A stretch of DNA of 64,000 nucleotides from Candidatus Dechloromonas phosphoritropha. Its GTDB lineage: Bacteria; Pseudomonadota; Gammaproteobacteria; Burkholderiales; Rhodocyclaceae. Both the position numbers and the translations under genes were made by a program. The stretch is taken from positions 496,001 to 560,000 of the forward strand of contig JADKGN010000005.1 of the NCBI GenBank assembly GCA_016722705.1. The letters are read 5' to 3'. Of the stretch, positions 54,329-62,499 are shown one piece after another. Position 1 is the first letter of the stretch, and every line of letters begins with the position of its first letter. The notes below the pieces were generated by a model. It did no database searches. It had not been told where the DNA came from and saw only the letters and a list, made by a program, of their open reading frames with translations.

Positions 54329-54931
54329 CTATTTCAGCAGCGGCTGCAGGCCGGGCCAGACGTTGTCGAGGATCAGCGGCTGTGCCTCGGGCGTCGGGTG
54401 GATGCCATCGGAAAGGAAGTAGGCCGGGTTGGTGGCAATCGGCGCCAGCAGAAAATCCAGTGCGGCACTCTTCTTGCGCTTGGCGGTGTCTGCGAAGCTC
54501 TTTGCGAATTCCGTGGCGTAAGGACCATAATTGGGCGGCAGGCGCATGCCGATAAGCAGCGTGCGCGCCCCGGTCGCCTGGGCGGCATCGAGCATCGCGG
54601 CGAGGTTGTCACGCATCTGGGCGAGTTGCAGGCCGCGCAGACCGTCATTGGCGCCGAGGGCGATGACGACGATGGCCGGCTTGTGGCGCTGTAGCGCTTC
54701 CGGCAGGCGGGTGCGGCCGCCGGCGGTGGTCTCGCCGGAAATCGAGACATTGGCGACGCTATAATCGAGGTGCTTTTCGCTCAGGCGCTTTTCGAGCAAT
54801 GACGGCCAGGCCTGTTCGGGACGGATGCCGTAGCCGGCAGAAAGCGAGTCGCCAAGGATCAGGATGGTCCGCGCGGCCAGCGCCGGCGTGGCGGAGAAGA
54901 ACAGGGCAAACAGGAGCAGGGCAGTCCGCAT
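54329..54931 (-). CDS. tesA: Arylesterase / acyl-CoA thioesterase I (GDSL)
   Basis: 200 aa. Signal peptide (MRTALLLFALFFSATPALA), then ILILGDSLSAGYG with Ser29 as nucleophile, SGETTAGG, GANDGLRG and the Asp/His of DGIHPTPEAQ. A periplasmic SGNH hydrolase. The start at 54931 shares CATG with the divergent ABC ATPase gene. Confidence 0.93.
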   Translation of the reverse strand: MRTALLLFALFFSATPALAARTILILGDSLSAGYGIRPEQAWPSLLEKRLSEKHLDYSVANVSISGETTAGGRTRLPEALQRHKPAIVVIALGANDGLRGLQLAQMRDNLAAMLDAAQATGARTLLIGMRLPPNYGPYATEFAKSFADTAKRKKSAALDFLLAPIATNPAYFLSDGIHPTPEAQPLILDNVWPGLQPLLK

Positions 54932-55601
54932 GATCGAGAAACCAGTGGTTGAAGTGTCGGGGTTGGGGAAGACCGTCGATAACGGCGGCGAGCCGCTGAC
55001 GATTTTGCAGGATATTTCGTTTTCGGTCATGTCGGGGGAGACGGTGGCCCTCGTTGGCGCCTCGGGTTCGGGTAAATCGACCCTTCTTGGGCTGCTGGCT
55101 GGCCTCGATGTTCCCACATCCGGGGAAATCCGTCTCGACGGCGTTGTGCTGGCAGCGCTCGACGAGGACGAACGCGCCCGCCTGCGCGGCAAGCTGCTCG
55201 GTTTCGTCTTTCAGTCCTTCCAGTTGCTGCCTTCGCTCAACGCGCTGGAAAACGTCATGCTGCCGCTGGAATTGGCGGGTTCCAAAGGGTCGACCGCAAT
55301 TGCCCGCGACTGGCTGGTGCGCGTCGGACTCGAACACCGGCTGAAGCATTACCCGAAGCATCTTTCCGGCGGCGAGCAGCAGCGCGTCGCGCTGGCCCGC
55401 GCCTTTGCTCCGAGTCCGCGGCTGGTGCTTGCCGACGAGCCAACTGGCAACCTCGACGCGGCGACCGGCCAGCAGATCATCGACATGATGTTCGACCTCA
55501 ACGCCCGTCAGGGAACGACCCTGGTTCTGGTCACCCACGACGAAGCGATTGCGGCCCGCTGCGCGCGGATTTTGCGGATTCATTCGGGGCGACTCGTCTG
55601 A
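54930..55601 (+). CDS. ybbA: ABC transporter ATP-binding protein, YbbA-like
   Basis: 223 aa. Walker A GASGSGKSTLLGLLAGLD, Q-loop VFQSFQLLPSL, signature LSGGEQQRVALARA, Walker B LVLADEPTGNLD and switch His in LVTHDEAIA. It has the YbbA/LolD-type form and the usual place opposite tesA. The large permease YbbP, normally next, is absent: a 238-bp gap and a phosphatase gene follow. Confidence 0.9.
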   Translation: MIEKPVVEVSGLGKTVDNGGEPLTILQDISFSVMSGETVALVGASGSGKSTLLGLLAGLDVPTSGEIRLDGVVLAALDEDERARLRGKLLGFVFQSFQLLPSLNALENVMLPLELAGSKGSTAIARDWLVRVGLEHRLKHYPKHLSGGEQQRVALARAFAPSPRLVLADEPTGNLDAATGQQIIDMMFDLNARQGTTLVLVTHDEAIAARCARILRIHSGRLV

Positions 55602-55839
55602 GGCGCCCGGCTGCCGCGCCGGAGTCCGTTTTCGAGCGTCGTCAACCCGCGCTTTCTCCGTCATCTCGACCTTGGCGATGGGCGAGGGAAATTCGTTGCC
55701 CACACTCCGCGGTTTTTCCGCTCTTTTGTGCCTGGGCGCTGCTAACATGACCGACAAGAGAACCCGCTTGCGGCAGGACAGCTTGTCCGCATCGTCGGGA
55801 CGTGGCGTGATGGTAATTTGCTGAAGGAGTCTCCAGGAA

Positions 55840-56355
55840 ATGGTTAAAGCGGCACTCAGATTGTTCATTCTTCGTCATGGGAAGTCCGATTGGAGCACCG
55901 GCGAGCCGGATTTCGACCGGCCGCTGGCCGAACGTGGCCGGACCGGCGCGCAGAAGGCAGGCGATTGGATGAAGGACGAGAAACTGATTCCGGATCGGGT
56001 CATCAGTTCTCCGGCGCGGCGGGCGCGGGAGACCGCCGAGTCGATATGCCGGTCGCTCGGGCTCAAGGAGCGCGGGATTTGCTTCGACGAGAGGATCTAC
56101 GGGGGATCGGTCGCGGAGATGCTGGCCAGTCTGGCTGACCATGCCGCCGATGCGCGGCAGGTGCTGCTGGTCGGGCACAACCCGGGCCTCGAGGAACTTG
56201 TCTATTTCCTGACACAGGGGCCGCTTACGCAGCCCGATGATGGCAAGTTGCTACCTACGGCCGCGCTGGCGGTACTGCGACCGCTGACCGACTGGCGGGT
56301 GCTGGGGCGGGGAGGGGCCGAGTTGATTTCGATCACACGGCCGGGAGAAATGTGA
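55840..56355 (+). CDS. Histidine phosphatase, SixA-like
   Basis: 171 aa. LFILRHGKSDWSTGEPDFDRPLAERG holds the catalytic RHG; ISSPARRARETAESI and LLVGHNPGLEELVYFL carry the later Arg and His. It resembles SixA, which removes phosphate from His-phosphoproteins. A single gene with a fair ribosome site (GAAGGAG). Confidence 0.85.
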   Translation: MVKAALRLFILRHGKSDWSTGEPDFDRPLAERGRTGAQKAGDWMKDEKLIPDRVISSPARRARETAESICRSLGLKERGICFDERIYGGSVAEMLASLADHAADARQVLLVGHNPGLEELVYFLTQGPLTQPDDGKLLPTAALAVLRPLTDWRVLGRGGAELISITRPGEM

Positions 56356-56807
56356 GGCTTGGCGGCCCAGGCTGAGTTTGCGCAGGGTGCTGGCCCCAGA
56401 ACAACCGGCTTGCATCGTGGTTGAGCGCGTGGAGCGGCTTGTCCGGATCGCGCCCGGCCCGGACTGGACAGGGTGCCGTCAGCCATCTTTTCCTCGTGGA
56501 TTGTGGCGCTCGAGCGACCGCGTTCCCGATGCAGAATTGAACCTAAAAACCGCAGTTAGCCAATGCAATTTGCATGATTTGTGAGGAATTGGCGAGATTG
56601 AGGAGCCGATACAGGCGAAGGTCTTCTTGAAATGATCGCCGACGAGGCTCCAGGACTCGTATACGACCCAGAACCTGGAGCGCTGCAAGCTGTCGGGTAA
56701 CCGTCTGCCCACCACCGTCTTTCGGGGTTAGCGCGAATAAGGCAGGCGAGGATTAGCTGGGTGAGCAATTTGCACAGCGACCTTCCACGGGCAGTGAGTC
56801 GCTGAGG
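56356..56807. other. Region between the SixA-like gene and the IS
   Basis: About 450 bp with no supported gene. Several short frames overlap, none with a recognisable motif. The flank at 56808-56816 is the target duplication of the IS. Confidence 0.4.
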
Positions 56808-56816
56808 CGGTTGACC

Positions 56817-58265
56817 CATCCCATTACACACAACTTCAACACCTCTGCGTAACATGCTGACTTTACAAGAAATGCTGGGTGGATGTGATGGGTTGGGCAG
56901 CGGAAGAATTCAAGGCGATCGACCTGGGCGACCGGCGTCTGGACAAGCGCACGGTGCTGCTGGCGGAGCGCATGGCAGCCAATCCGATGGCCAGTATCCC
57001 GCAAGCCTGCGGCGGCTGGGCGGAAACCCAGGCGGCGTATCGTTTTTTTGCGCAGGACGACATCGAATGGGAAGCCATCCTGGCCTCGCACTGGGGAAGC
57101 GCCGAAACGCGCATGCGGGCGCATCCGGTGGTGCTGTGCATCCAAGACACCACGGAACTCGACTTCAATGGTCAGCGCATTGCCGGTCTGGGGCCGCTCT
57201 CGTATGAAGCCCAACGCGGGATGTACGTGCATTCCACCTACGCGGTCAGTCCGCAGCGTGAACCCTTGGGTGTTCTGGACGCCTGGATGTGGGCACGCGA
57301 ACCCAAGGACGCGAGCGGCCAACGAGGTGGCCTGCTGGAAAGCACCCGCTGGACGGAGGGCTACACCCGCATCGCGGAGTTGGCGAGCAGCATGCCGGAC
57401 ACCCGGCTGGTGTATGTGGCGGATCGGGAGGCGGACATCGTGGCCCTGATGGTGCAAGCCCGCGAGCTGGGGCATCCCGCCGACTGGCTGATTCGTTCCC
57501 AGCACAATCGGGCGCTTCCCGAGGGCGGCAAGCTGTGGACTGAGGTCCTGGCCAGCGAAGCGCTCGGCGGCATCCGCTTCACGATGCCTTCGCGGCAAGG
57601 ACAGAAGGCGCGGGACGTTCGGCAACGAGTCTGGGCAAAGCGGGTGACGGTCTCCGACGGCAAGGGGAGCCGGATCGAGGTGAGTTGTCTGGTGGCGCGA
57701 GAAGAAAGTGCCCCCGAGGGCGTGAAGCCGGTGGAATGGCGGCTGCTGACCAATCGGCCGATTAACTCTTTCGAAGCGGCGACCGAACTGATCGACTGGT
57801 ACCGGGCGCGCTGGGAGATCGAACTGTTCTTCCATGTCCTCAAGAACGGCTGCCGCGTAGAGGCGTTGCAGTTGAGCACCGTGGCGCGGCTGGAACGGGC
57901 GCTGGCGCTGTTCATGGTGGTGGCTTGGCGGATTGCCCGACTCATGCGCCTGGGCCGTACCTGCCCAGACCTGGATGCGGCCTTGCTGTTCGAGCAGGAC
58001 GAATGGCAAGCGGCTTACATCCTGAATCGGAAGAAGGTGCCCAAGACGCCGCCCAGGCTCAATGAAGTGGTGCGCTTGGTGGCGATGCTTGGCGGATTTC
58101 TGGCCCGCAAGGGCGATGGCGAGCCAGGGGTGAAGACCCTTTGGCTTGGCCTTCAACGCGTCGTCGATTTCGCCGCCGGGATCAGATTCGCGAGAGAGGC
58201 TCATGCGTTATGACGCGAGTTCAACTTCAAAGTGTAATTTTGAATAATTTGTGTGTAATGGAATG
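56817..58265 (+). mobile_element. Tn5-like IS4-family element, copy 2 (intact)
   Basis: 1449 bp with the same terminal repeats as copy 1. It is flanked by an exact 9-bp duplication CGGTTGACC at 56808-56816 and 58266-58274, the Tn5/IS50 target size. Near-identity to copy 1 says that both arose recently. Confidence 0.95.
56879..58213 (+). CDS. Tn5-like (IS4-family) transposase
   Basis: 444 aa from GTG 56879 (ATG 56888 is also possible). WAAEEFKAIDLGDRRLDKRT with AANPMASIPQACGGWAETQAAYRF at the N-terminus and the catalytic Asp in IQDTTELDF, Asp in YVADREADIVAL, and the YREK-type YRARWEIELFFHVLKNGC with the final Glu. The complete frame makes this the probable source of transposase for both copies. 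Confidence 0.93.
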   Translation: MDVMGWAAEEFKAIDLGDRRLDKRTVLLAERMAANPMASIPQACGGWAETQAAYRFFAQDDIEWEAILASHWGSAETRMRAHPVVLCIQDTTELDFNGQRIAGLGPLSYEAQRGMYVHSTYAVSPQREPLGVLDAWMWAREPKDASGQRGGLLESTRWTEGYTRIAELASSMPDTRLVYVADREADIVALMVQARELGHPADWLIRSQHNRALPEGGKLWTEVLASEALGGIRFTMPSRQGQKARDVRQRVWAKRVTVSDGKGSRIEVSCLVAREESAPEGVKPVEWRLLTNRPINSFEAATELIDWYRARWEIELFFHVLKNGCRVEALQLSTVARLERALALFMVVAWRIARLMRLGRTCPDLDAALLFEQDEWQAAYILNRKKVPKTPPRLNEVVRLVAMLGGFLARKGDGEPGVKTLWLGLQRVVDFAAGIRFAREAHAL

Positions 58266-58274
58266 CGGTTGACC

Positions 58275-58416
58275 GGGTAATCCGCGATGTGCGCAATGAC
58301 GAAACGCAGATAACAGTTGGCAATATTGGGCAGGTTGGTGAATTTGGGAGGTTGAATCGCAATGACCAGTCGCGAACCGGTACGCCTTGCTGGCGATGCA
58401 TGGAGCCTTCGCCGGT
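58275..58416. other. Short region between IS and thiS
   Basis: 142 bp downstream of thiS (minus). Open minus frames exist but none is a recognised thi gene. The IS insertion cut whatever lay here. Confidence 0.4.
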
Positions 58417-58620
58417 TCAGCCGCCGCCGACGGCGGCAATGATTTCCAAGCGGTCTCGGGAGTCGAAAAAGGTTTTTGCATACTGGCTTTTCGGAACAAT
58501 TTCGCCATTTCTTTCGATGACGATGCGCTTGCCGGTATACCGAAGCTCCACTAGCAGTTCAGCCAGGGTGACAGACGGTTTGGACAGTCATTTCTGACCA
58601 TTGACGATAATCAGAAACAT
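58417..58620 (-). pseudogene. thiS: Sulfur carrier ThiS with an in-frame stop
   Basis: The frame reads MFLIIVNGQK, then TGA at codon 11 (58588-58590 on the map), then LSKPSVTLAELLVELRYTGK and VIERNGEIVPKSQYAKTFFD, ending RLEIIAAVGGG. The C-terminal diglycine and the beta-grasp pattern are those of ThiS, the sulfur donor for thiazole synthesis. The length of 67 codons is normal. Only one internal stop is seen and the rest is well kept, so the change is recent or is a sequence error. It lies 8 bp after thiC, with which it is co-directional. Confidence 0.8.
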
Positions 58621-58628
58621 AATAGACC

Positions 58629-60545
58629 TCAAATCTTGCGATAAACCTCGGCGCCGGCCTTGACGAACTCGACCGCTTTCTCCTCCATGCCCTTCGCCAG
58701 CGCCTCGGCTTCGGCAATTCCTTGCGCCGCGGCGTATTCACGCACATCCTGGGTAATCTTCATCGAGCAGAAGTGCGGGCCGCACATCGAGCAGAAGTGG
58801 GCGACCTTGGCCGATTCCTTCGGGAGCGTCTCGTCGTGGAATTCACGCGCCTTGTCGGGGTCGAGGCCAAGATTGAACTGGTCGTCCCAGCGGAATTCGA
58901 AGCGCGCCTTGGACAGGGCGTTGTCACGAATCTGTGCCCCGGGGTGACCTTTGGCGAGGTCGGCAGCATGGGCGGCGAGCTTGTAGGTGATGATGCCGAC
59001 CTTGACGTCGTCCTTGTCCGGCAGGCCGAGGTGTTCCTTGGGCGTGACGTAGCAAAGCATCGCGGTGCCGTACCAGCCGATCATCGCGGCGCCGATGCCG
59101 CTGGTGATGTGGTCGTAGCCGGGGGCGATGTCGGTGGTCAACGGGCCGAGGGTGTAGAACGGGGCTTCGCTGCACTGGTCGAGTTGCAGGTCCATGTTCT
59201 CCTTGATCAGATGCATCGGCACATGGCCGGGACCTTCGATCATCACCTGGACGTCATGTTTCCAGGCGATCTGGGTCAGTTCGCCGAGGGTCTTGAGTTC
59301 GCCGAGTTGGGCTTCGTCGTTGGCGTCGTAGATGGAACCGGGACGCAGGCCATCGCCGAGGCTAAAGGCGACGTCGTAGGCCTTCATGATTTCGCAGATG
59401 TCCTCGAAATGCGTGTAGAGGAAGCTTTCCTTGTGATGCGCCAGACACCACTTGGCCATGATCGAACCACCGCGGCTGACGATGCCGGTCATCCGGTTGG
59501 CGGTCAGCGGGACGTAGCGCAGTAGCACACCGGCGTGGATGGTGAAGTAGTCGACGCCTTGTTCGGCTTGTTCGATCAGCGTGTCGCGGAAGATTTCCCA
59601 GGTCAGGTCTTCGGCCTTGCCGTTGACCTTTTCCAGCGCCTGATAGATCGGCACGGTGCCGATGGCGACCGGGCTGTTGCGGATGATCCATTCGCGGGTT
59701 TCGTGGATGTTCTTGCCGGTGGACAGGTCCATGACGGTGTCGCCACCCCAGCGGATCGACCAGGTCATTTTCTCGACTTCTTCCTGAATGGAAGAGCCCA
59801 AGGCCGAGTTGCCGATGTTGGCGTTGATTTTGACCAGGAAGTTGCGGCCGATGATCATCGGTTCGCTTTCCGGGTGGTTGATGTTGTTGGGGATGATGGC
59901 GCGACCACGAGCGATTTCGCTGCGCACAAATTCGGGGGTGATTTCTTCGGGAATGCTGGCGCCGAAGTTTTGGCCGGGGTGCTGGCGGCCAAGCAGGGCC
60001 GCCATTTTTTCGCCCATTTTGCCGGTTGACCGTAGCGACTCCATGTAGGCGCGGCGGTTGTTATTTTCACGAATGGCGACGTATTCCATTTCCGGGGTGA
60101 CGATGCCTTGGCGGGCATAGTGCATCTGGGACACATTTTTGCCGGCTTTGGCGCGCAGGGGCTTGCGGTGCAGGCCGGGGAAGCGTAGTTCGTCGAGCGC
60201 CTTGTCAGCGGCACGGATGCGGCCGAATTCGGAGGTCAGGCCGGCGAGTTCTTCGATATCGCCACGTTCGGCGATCCACTGGGCGCGCAGCGCTGGCAGG
60301 CCGGCGCGGATGTCGATCTTGGCTTGTGGGTCGGAGTAGGGGCCGGAGCAGTCGTAGACGTAGAGCGGCGGGTTCTGTTCGCCACCGAAGGCGGTTGGCG
60401 TGTCGTCCTGCGAAATTTCGCGCATCGGCACGCGGATGTCCGGGCGGGAACCTGCGATGTAGACCTTGCGCGAATTGGGCAGCGGCTGGACTGCGGCCGC
60501 GTCGACGTGAGCGGTCGCAGCGAGGAAGGGGACGTTGGCGTTCAT
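58629..60545 (-). CDS. thiC: Phosphomethylpyrimidine synthase
   Basis: 638 aa radical-SAM enzyme that makes HMP phosphate from aminoimidazole ribotide. KVYIAGSRPDIRVPMREI at the N-terminus, GNSALGSSIQEEVEKMTW, the LRPGSIYDANDEAQ block, IEGPGHVPMH, and the 4Fe-4S motif CSMCGPHFCSMK are intact. ATG at 60545 is chosen; a start four codons upstream is possible. No TPP riboswitch (THI box) is visible between pyk and thiC. Confidence 0.96.
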   Translation of the reverse strand: MNANVPFLAATAHVDAAAVQPLPNSRKVYIAGSRPDIRVPMREISQDDTPTAFGGEQNPPLYVYDCSGPYSDPQAKIDIRAGLPALRAQWIAERGDIEELAGLTSEFGRIRAADKALDELRFPGLHRKPLRAKAGKNVSQMHYARQGIVTPEMEYVAIRENNNRRAYMESLRSTGKMGEKMAALLGRQHPGQNFGASIPEEITPEFVRSEIARGRAIIPNNINHPESEPMIIGRNFLVKINANIGNSALGSSIQEEVEKMTWSIRWGGDTVMDLSTGKNIHETREWIIRNSPVAIGTVPIYQALEKVNGKAEDLTWEIFRDTLIEQAEQGVDYFTIHAGVLLRYVPLTANRMTGIVSRGGSIMAKWCLAHHKESFLYTHFEDICEIMKAYDVAFSLGDGLRPGSIYDANDEAQLGELKTLGELTQIAWKHDVQVMIEGPGHVPMHLIKENMDLQLDQCSEAPFYTLGPLTTDIAPGYDHITSGIGAAMIGWYGTAMLCYVTPKEHLGLPDKDDVKVGIITYKLAAHAADLAKGHPGAQIRDNALSKARFEFRWDDQFNLGLDPDKAREFHDETLPKESAKVAHFCSMCGPHFCSMKITQDVREYAAAQGIAEAEALAKGMEEKAVEFVKAGAEVYRKI

Positions 60546-60564
60546 TGTCTTCTCCATCTGGAGA

Positions 60565-60604
60565 GAAAAAGCTTGCTTACCCCACGATTTTTCGCAGGGT
60601 AAGC
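60565..60604 (-). terminator. Terminator between pyk and thiC
   Basis: On the minus strand GCTTACCC pairs with GGGTAAGC across a 13-base loop, followed by AAGCTTTTTCTC. It lies 30 bp after the pyk stop and only 20 bp before the thiC start. It may end pyk transcripts or act as an attenuator for thiC. Confidence 0.7.
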
Positions 60605-60634
60605 AAAAATTCGGACATGCAGGAGGCTACGAAT

Positions 60635-62053
60635 CTAGTCTGTGGCTCTTACCACGTGCAGGAAATTCGTATTGCCTGAATGGCCGGAAGGGAGGCCAGC
60701 AATAACAATTACATCATCACCGGGTGCAGCAAAGCCCTGTTCGACAGCTACCCGGCCGGCATCGATGACCATGGCTTCAAGATTGGTGGCTTCCTGGAAG
60801 GCAACGGGATGCACGCCCCAGGCAAGCGCCAGGCGCCGTGCGGTTTCCTTGCTGGTGGTCAAGGCCACGATCGGCGTCTTGGGGCGCTCGCGGCTGGCGC
60901 GCAGGCAACTGAAGCCGCTGACCGTATAGGCGACCGTTGCCGCTGGTGCCAGCAATTCTGCGACACGACGAAGCGCGCAGCAGATCGCATCCGGTGTCGT
61001 TGCCTCGGCCGGAGTATGGCTGGCATCCAGTCCGACGCGCCAGGCGGGATCGGATTCAACCTCGCTGATGATGTGATTCATGATCGTCACGGCTTCGAGC
61101 GGATATTTGCCGGATGCCGACTCGGCCGAAAGCATCACCGCATCGGCTCCTTCGTAGATTGCGGTGGCCACGTCGGAAGCCTCGGCACGGGTTGGAACCG
61201 GCGACAGGATCATCGACTCAAGCATCTGCGTGGCAATGACCACCGGACGGCCGGCCGCCCGCGCCGCCCGCACGATACGTCGCTGAATGACCGGAACCTG
61301 CTGCGGCGGCAATTCGACGCCAAGATCGCCGCGGGCCACCATGATACCGTCGGCCTGGGCCACGATCTCGTCGAGATATTCGATCGCCATCGGTTTTTCC
61401 AGCTTGGCCATGATCCACGCCCGATCACCGATCAACTGGCGGGCTTTCGCGATATCCTCCGGTCGCTGAACAAAAGACAGGGCTACCCAGTCCACCCCAA
61501 GTTCCAGGCCGAACGCCAGATCGCTGCGATCCTTCTCGGTCAACGGCGAAATCGGCAGCAATACGCCGGGGACATTGACCCCCTTGCGGTCGGACAGGCC
61601 GCCCCCGACCAGGACGGTCGTCTCGGCGAAATCCGGTCCGAAGGCATCGACGCGCAGACTCAGCTTGCCATCATCAAGCAGCAGGTGCGTGCCGACCTGC
61701 AACGCCGCGAAAATCTCCGGATGCGGCAGGTTGGCGCGACGGGCATCACCGTCGGTCTTGTCCAGATCCAGGCGGAAGCGACTTCCCTCGACCAAGGTGG
61801 TCTTGCCGCCGGCTATCTTGCCTATGCGCAGTTTCGGCCCCTGCAAGTCCATCAGAATACCGATCGGTCGACCGATCTCGTCCTCGATCTTGCGGATCAT
61901 CTGGTAGCGCTCAGCATGGTCGGCATGACTGCCATGGCTGAAATTCAGGCGAAAAACATCGGCCCCGGCATCGACGAGTGCGCGAATGTCGTCCTTGGTC
62001 GAACTGGCCGGCCCCAGCGTGGCCAGAATCCGCGATCTGCGAAAGCGCCTCAT
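60635..62053 (-). CDS. pyk: Pyruvate kinase
   Basis: 472 aa. RRSRILATLGPASS, DVFRLNFSHGSH, MDLQGPKLRIG, IMAKLEKPMAIEYLDEI with the catalytic Lys, MVARGDLGVELP and ATQMLESM are standard. Length and layout match the PykA type. Makes pyruvate and ATP from phosphoenolpyruvate. The start overlaps the stop of the GlcG-like gene (ATGA), linking glycolysis to glycerate breakdown. Confidence 0.97.
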   Translation of the reverse strand: MRRFRRSRILATLGPASSTKDDIRALVDAGADVFRLNFSHGSHADHAERYQMIRKIEDEIGRPIGILMDLQGPKLRIGKIAGGKTTLVEGSRFRLDLDKTDGDARRANLPHPEIFAALQVGTHLLLDDGKLSLRVDAFGPDFAETTVLVGGGLSDRKGVNVPGVLLPISPLTEKDRSDLAFGLELGVDWVALSFVQRPEDIAKARQLIGDRAWIMAKLEKPMAIEYLDEIVAQADGIMVARGDLGVELPPQQVPVIQRRIVRAARAAGRPVVIATQMLESMILSPVPTRAEASDVATAIYEGADAVMLSAESASGKYPLEAVTIMNHIISEVESDPAWRVGLDASHTPAEATTPDAICCALRRVAELLAPAATVAYTVSGFSCLRASRERPKTPIVALTTSKETARRLALAWGVHPVAFQEATNLEAMVIDAGRVAVEQGFAAPGDDVIVIAGLPSGHSGNTNFLHVVRATD

Positions 62054-62466
62054 GCTGCCTCCTTCAATGAATGGATTACAGCAACCCCGGCCCGTGCCAC
62101 CTGCGCATCTTCGCCAGCCTTCACGCCAGACACCCCGACCGCCCCGATGATGAAGCCGTTGACGGTGATCGGTTCGCCGCCCTCGAGCGGCACCACCGGC
62201 ATGGCCAGCGCCGCATAACGGCCATTGTTAACCATGTCTTCAAACACCTTGCTCGGCTTGCCGCTCAGCACACAGGTCCGTGCCTTCTCGGGCGCCACCA
62301 TGGCGCTCATCAGCGGCGCACCATCCATGCGTTGCAGCCACAGAGCATGGCCACCGGCATCGCAGACGGCGATGCTGACTGACCAGCCACAATTTTTGGC
62401 TTCCTGTTCTGCCGCTGCTGCGATCTGGCGAACATCATCCAGCGTCAGCACATTCGTTTGTTTCAT
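62050..62466 (-). CDS. GlcG/HbpS-family protein
   Basis: 138 aa. LDDVRQIAAAAEQEAKNCGWSVSIAVCDAGGHAL and NGFIIGAVGVSGVKAGEDAQVARAG are typical of GlcG/DUF336, found in glycolate and glycerate operons and in heme-binding HbpS. The role is not settled; a glycolate/glycerate pathway link is likely from context. 33 bp separate it from the glycerate kinase gene. Confidence 0.88.
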   Translation of the reverse strand: MKQTNVLTLDDVRQIAAAAEQEAKNCGWSVSIAVCDAGGHALWLQRMDGAPLMSAMVAPEKARTCVLSGKPSKVFEDMVNNGRYAALAMPVVPLEGGEPITVNGFIIGAVGVSGVKAGEDAQVARAGVAVIHSLKEAA

Positions 62467-62499
62467 GTCTTGTCTCCTTGTTGTTTATGTCGCCCGGTT

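Noticed and set aside
56750..58420. IS66 C-terminus interrupted by Tn5-like copy 2
   Set aside because: Joining the flanks gives HIADYPVNRLSDSLP, which loosely recalls an IS66 end, but nothing upstream in the frame supports a transposase.
58588..58590. Selenocysteine reading of the thiS TGA
   Set aside because: ThiS does not use selenocysteine at this place and I see no SECIS-like hairpin right after the codon; selU modifies tRNA and does not imply selenoprotein synthesis.
60546..60634. TPP riboswitch upstream of thiC
   Set aside because: No CTGAGA or the distal THI-box consensus is present; the only structure is the terminator-like hairpin.
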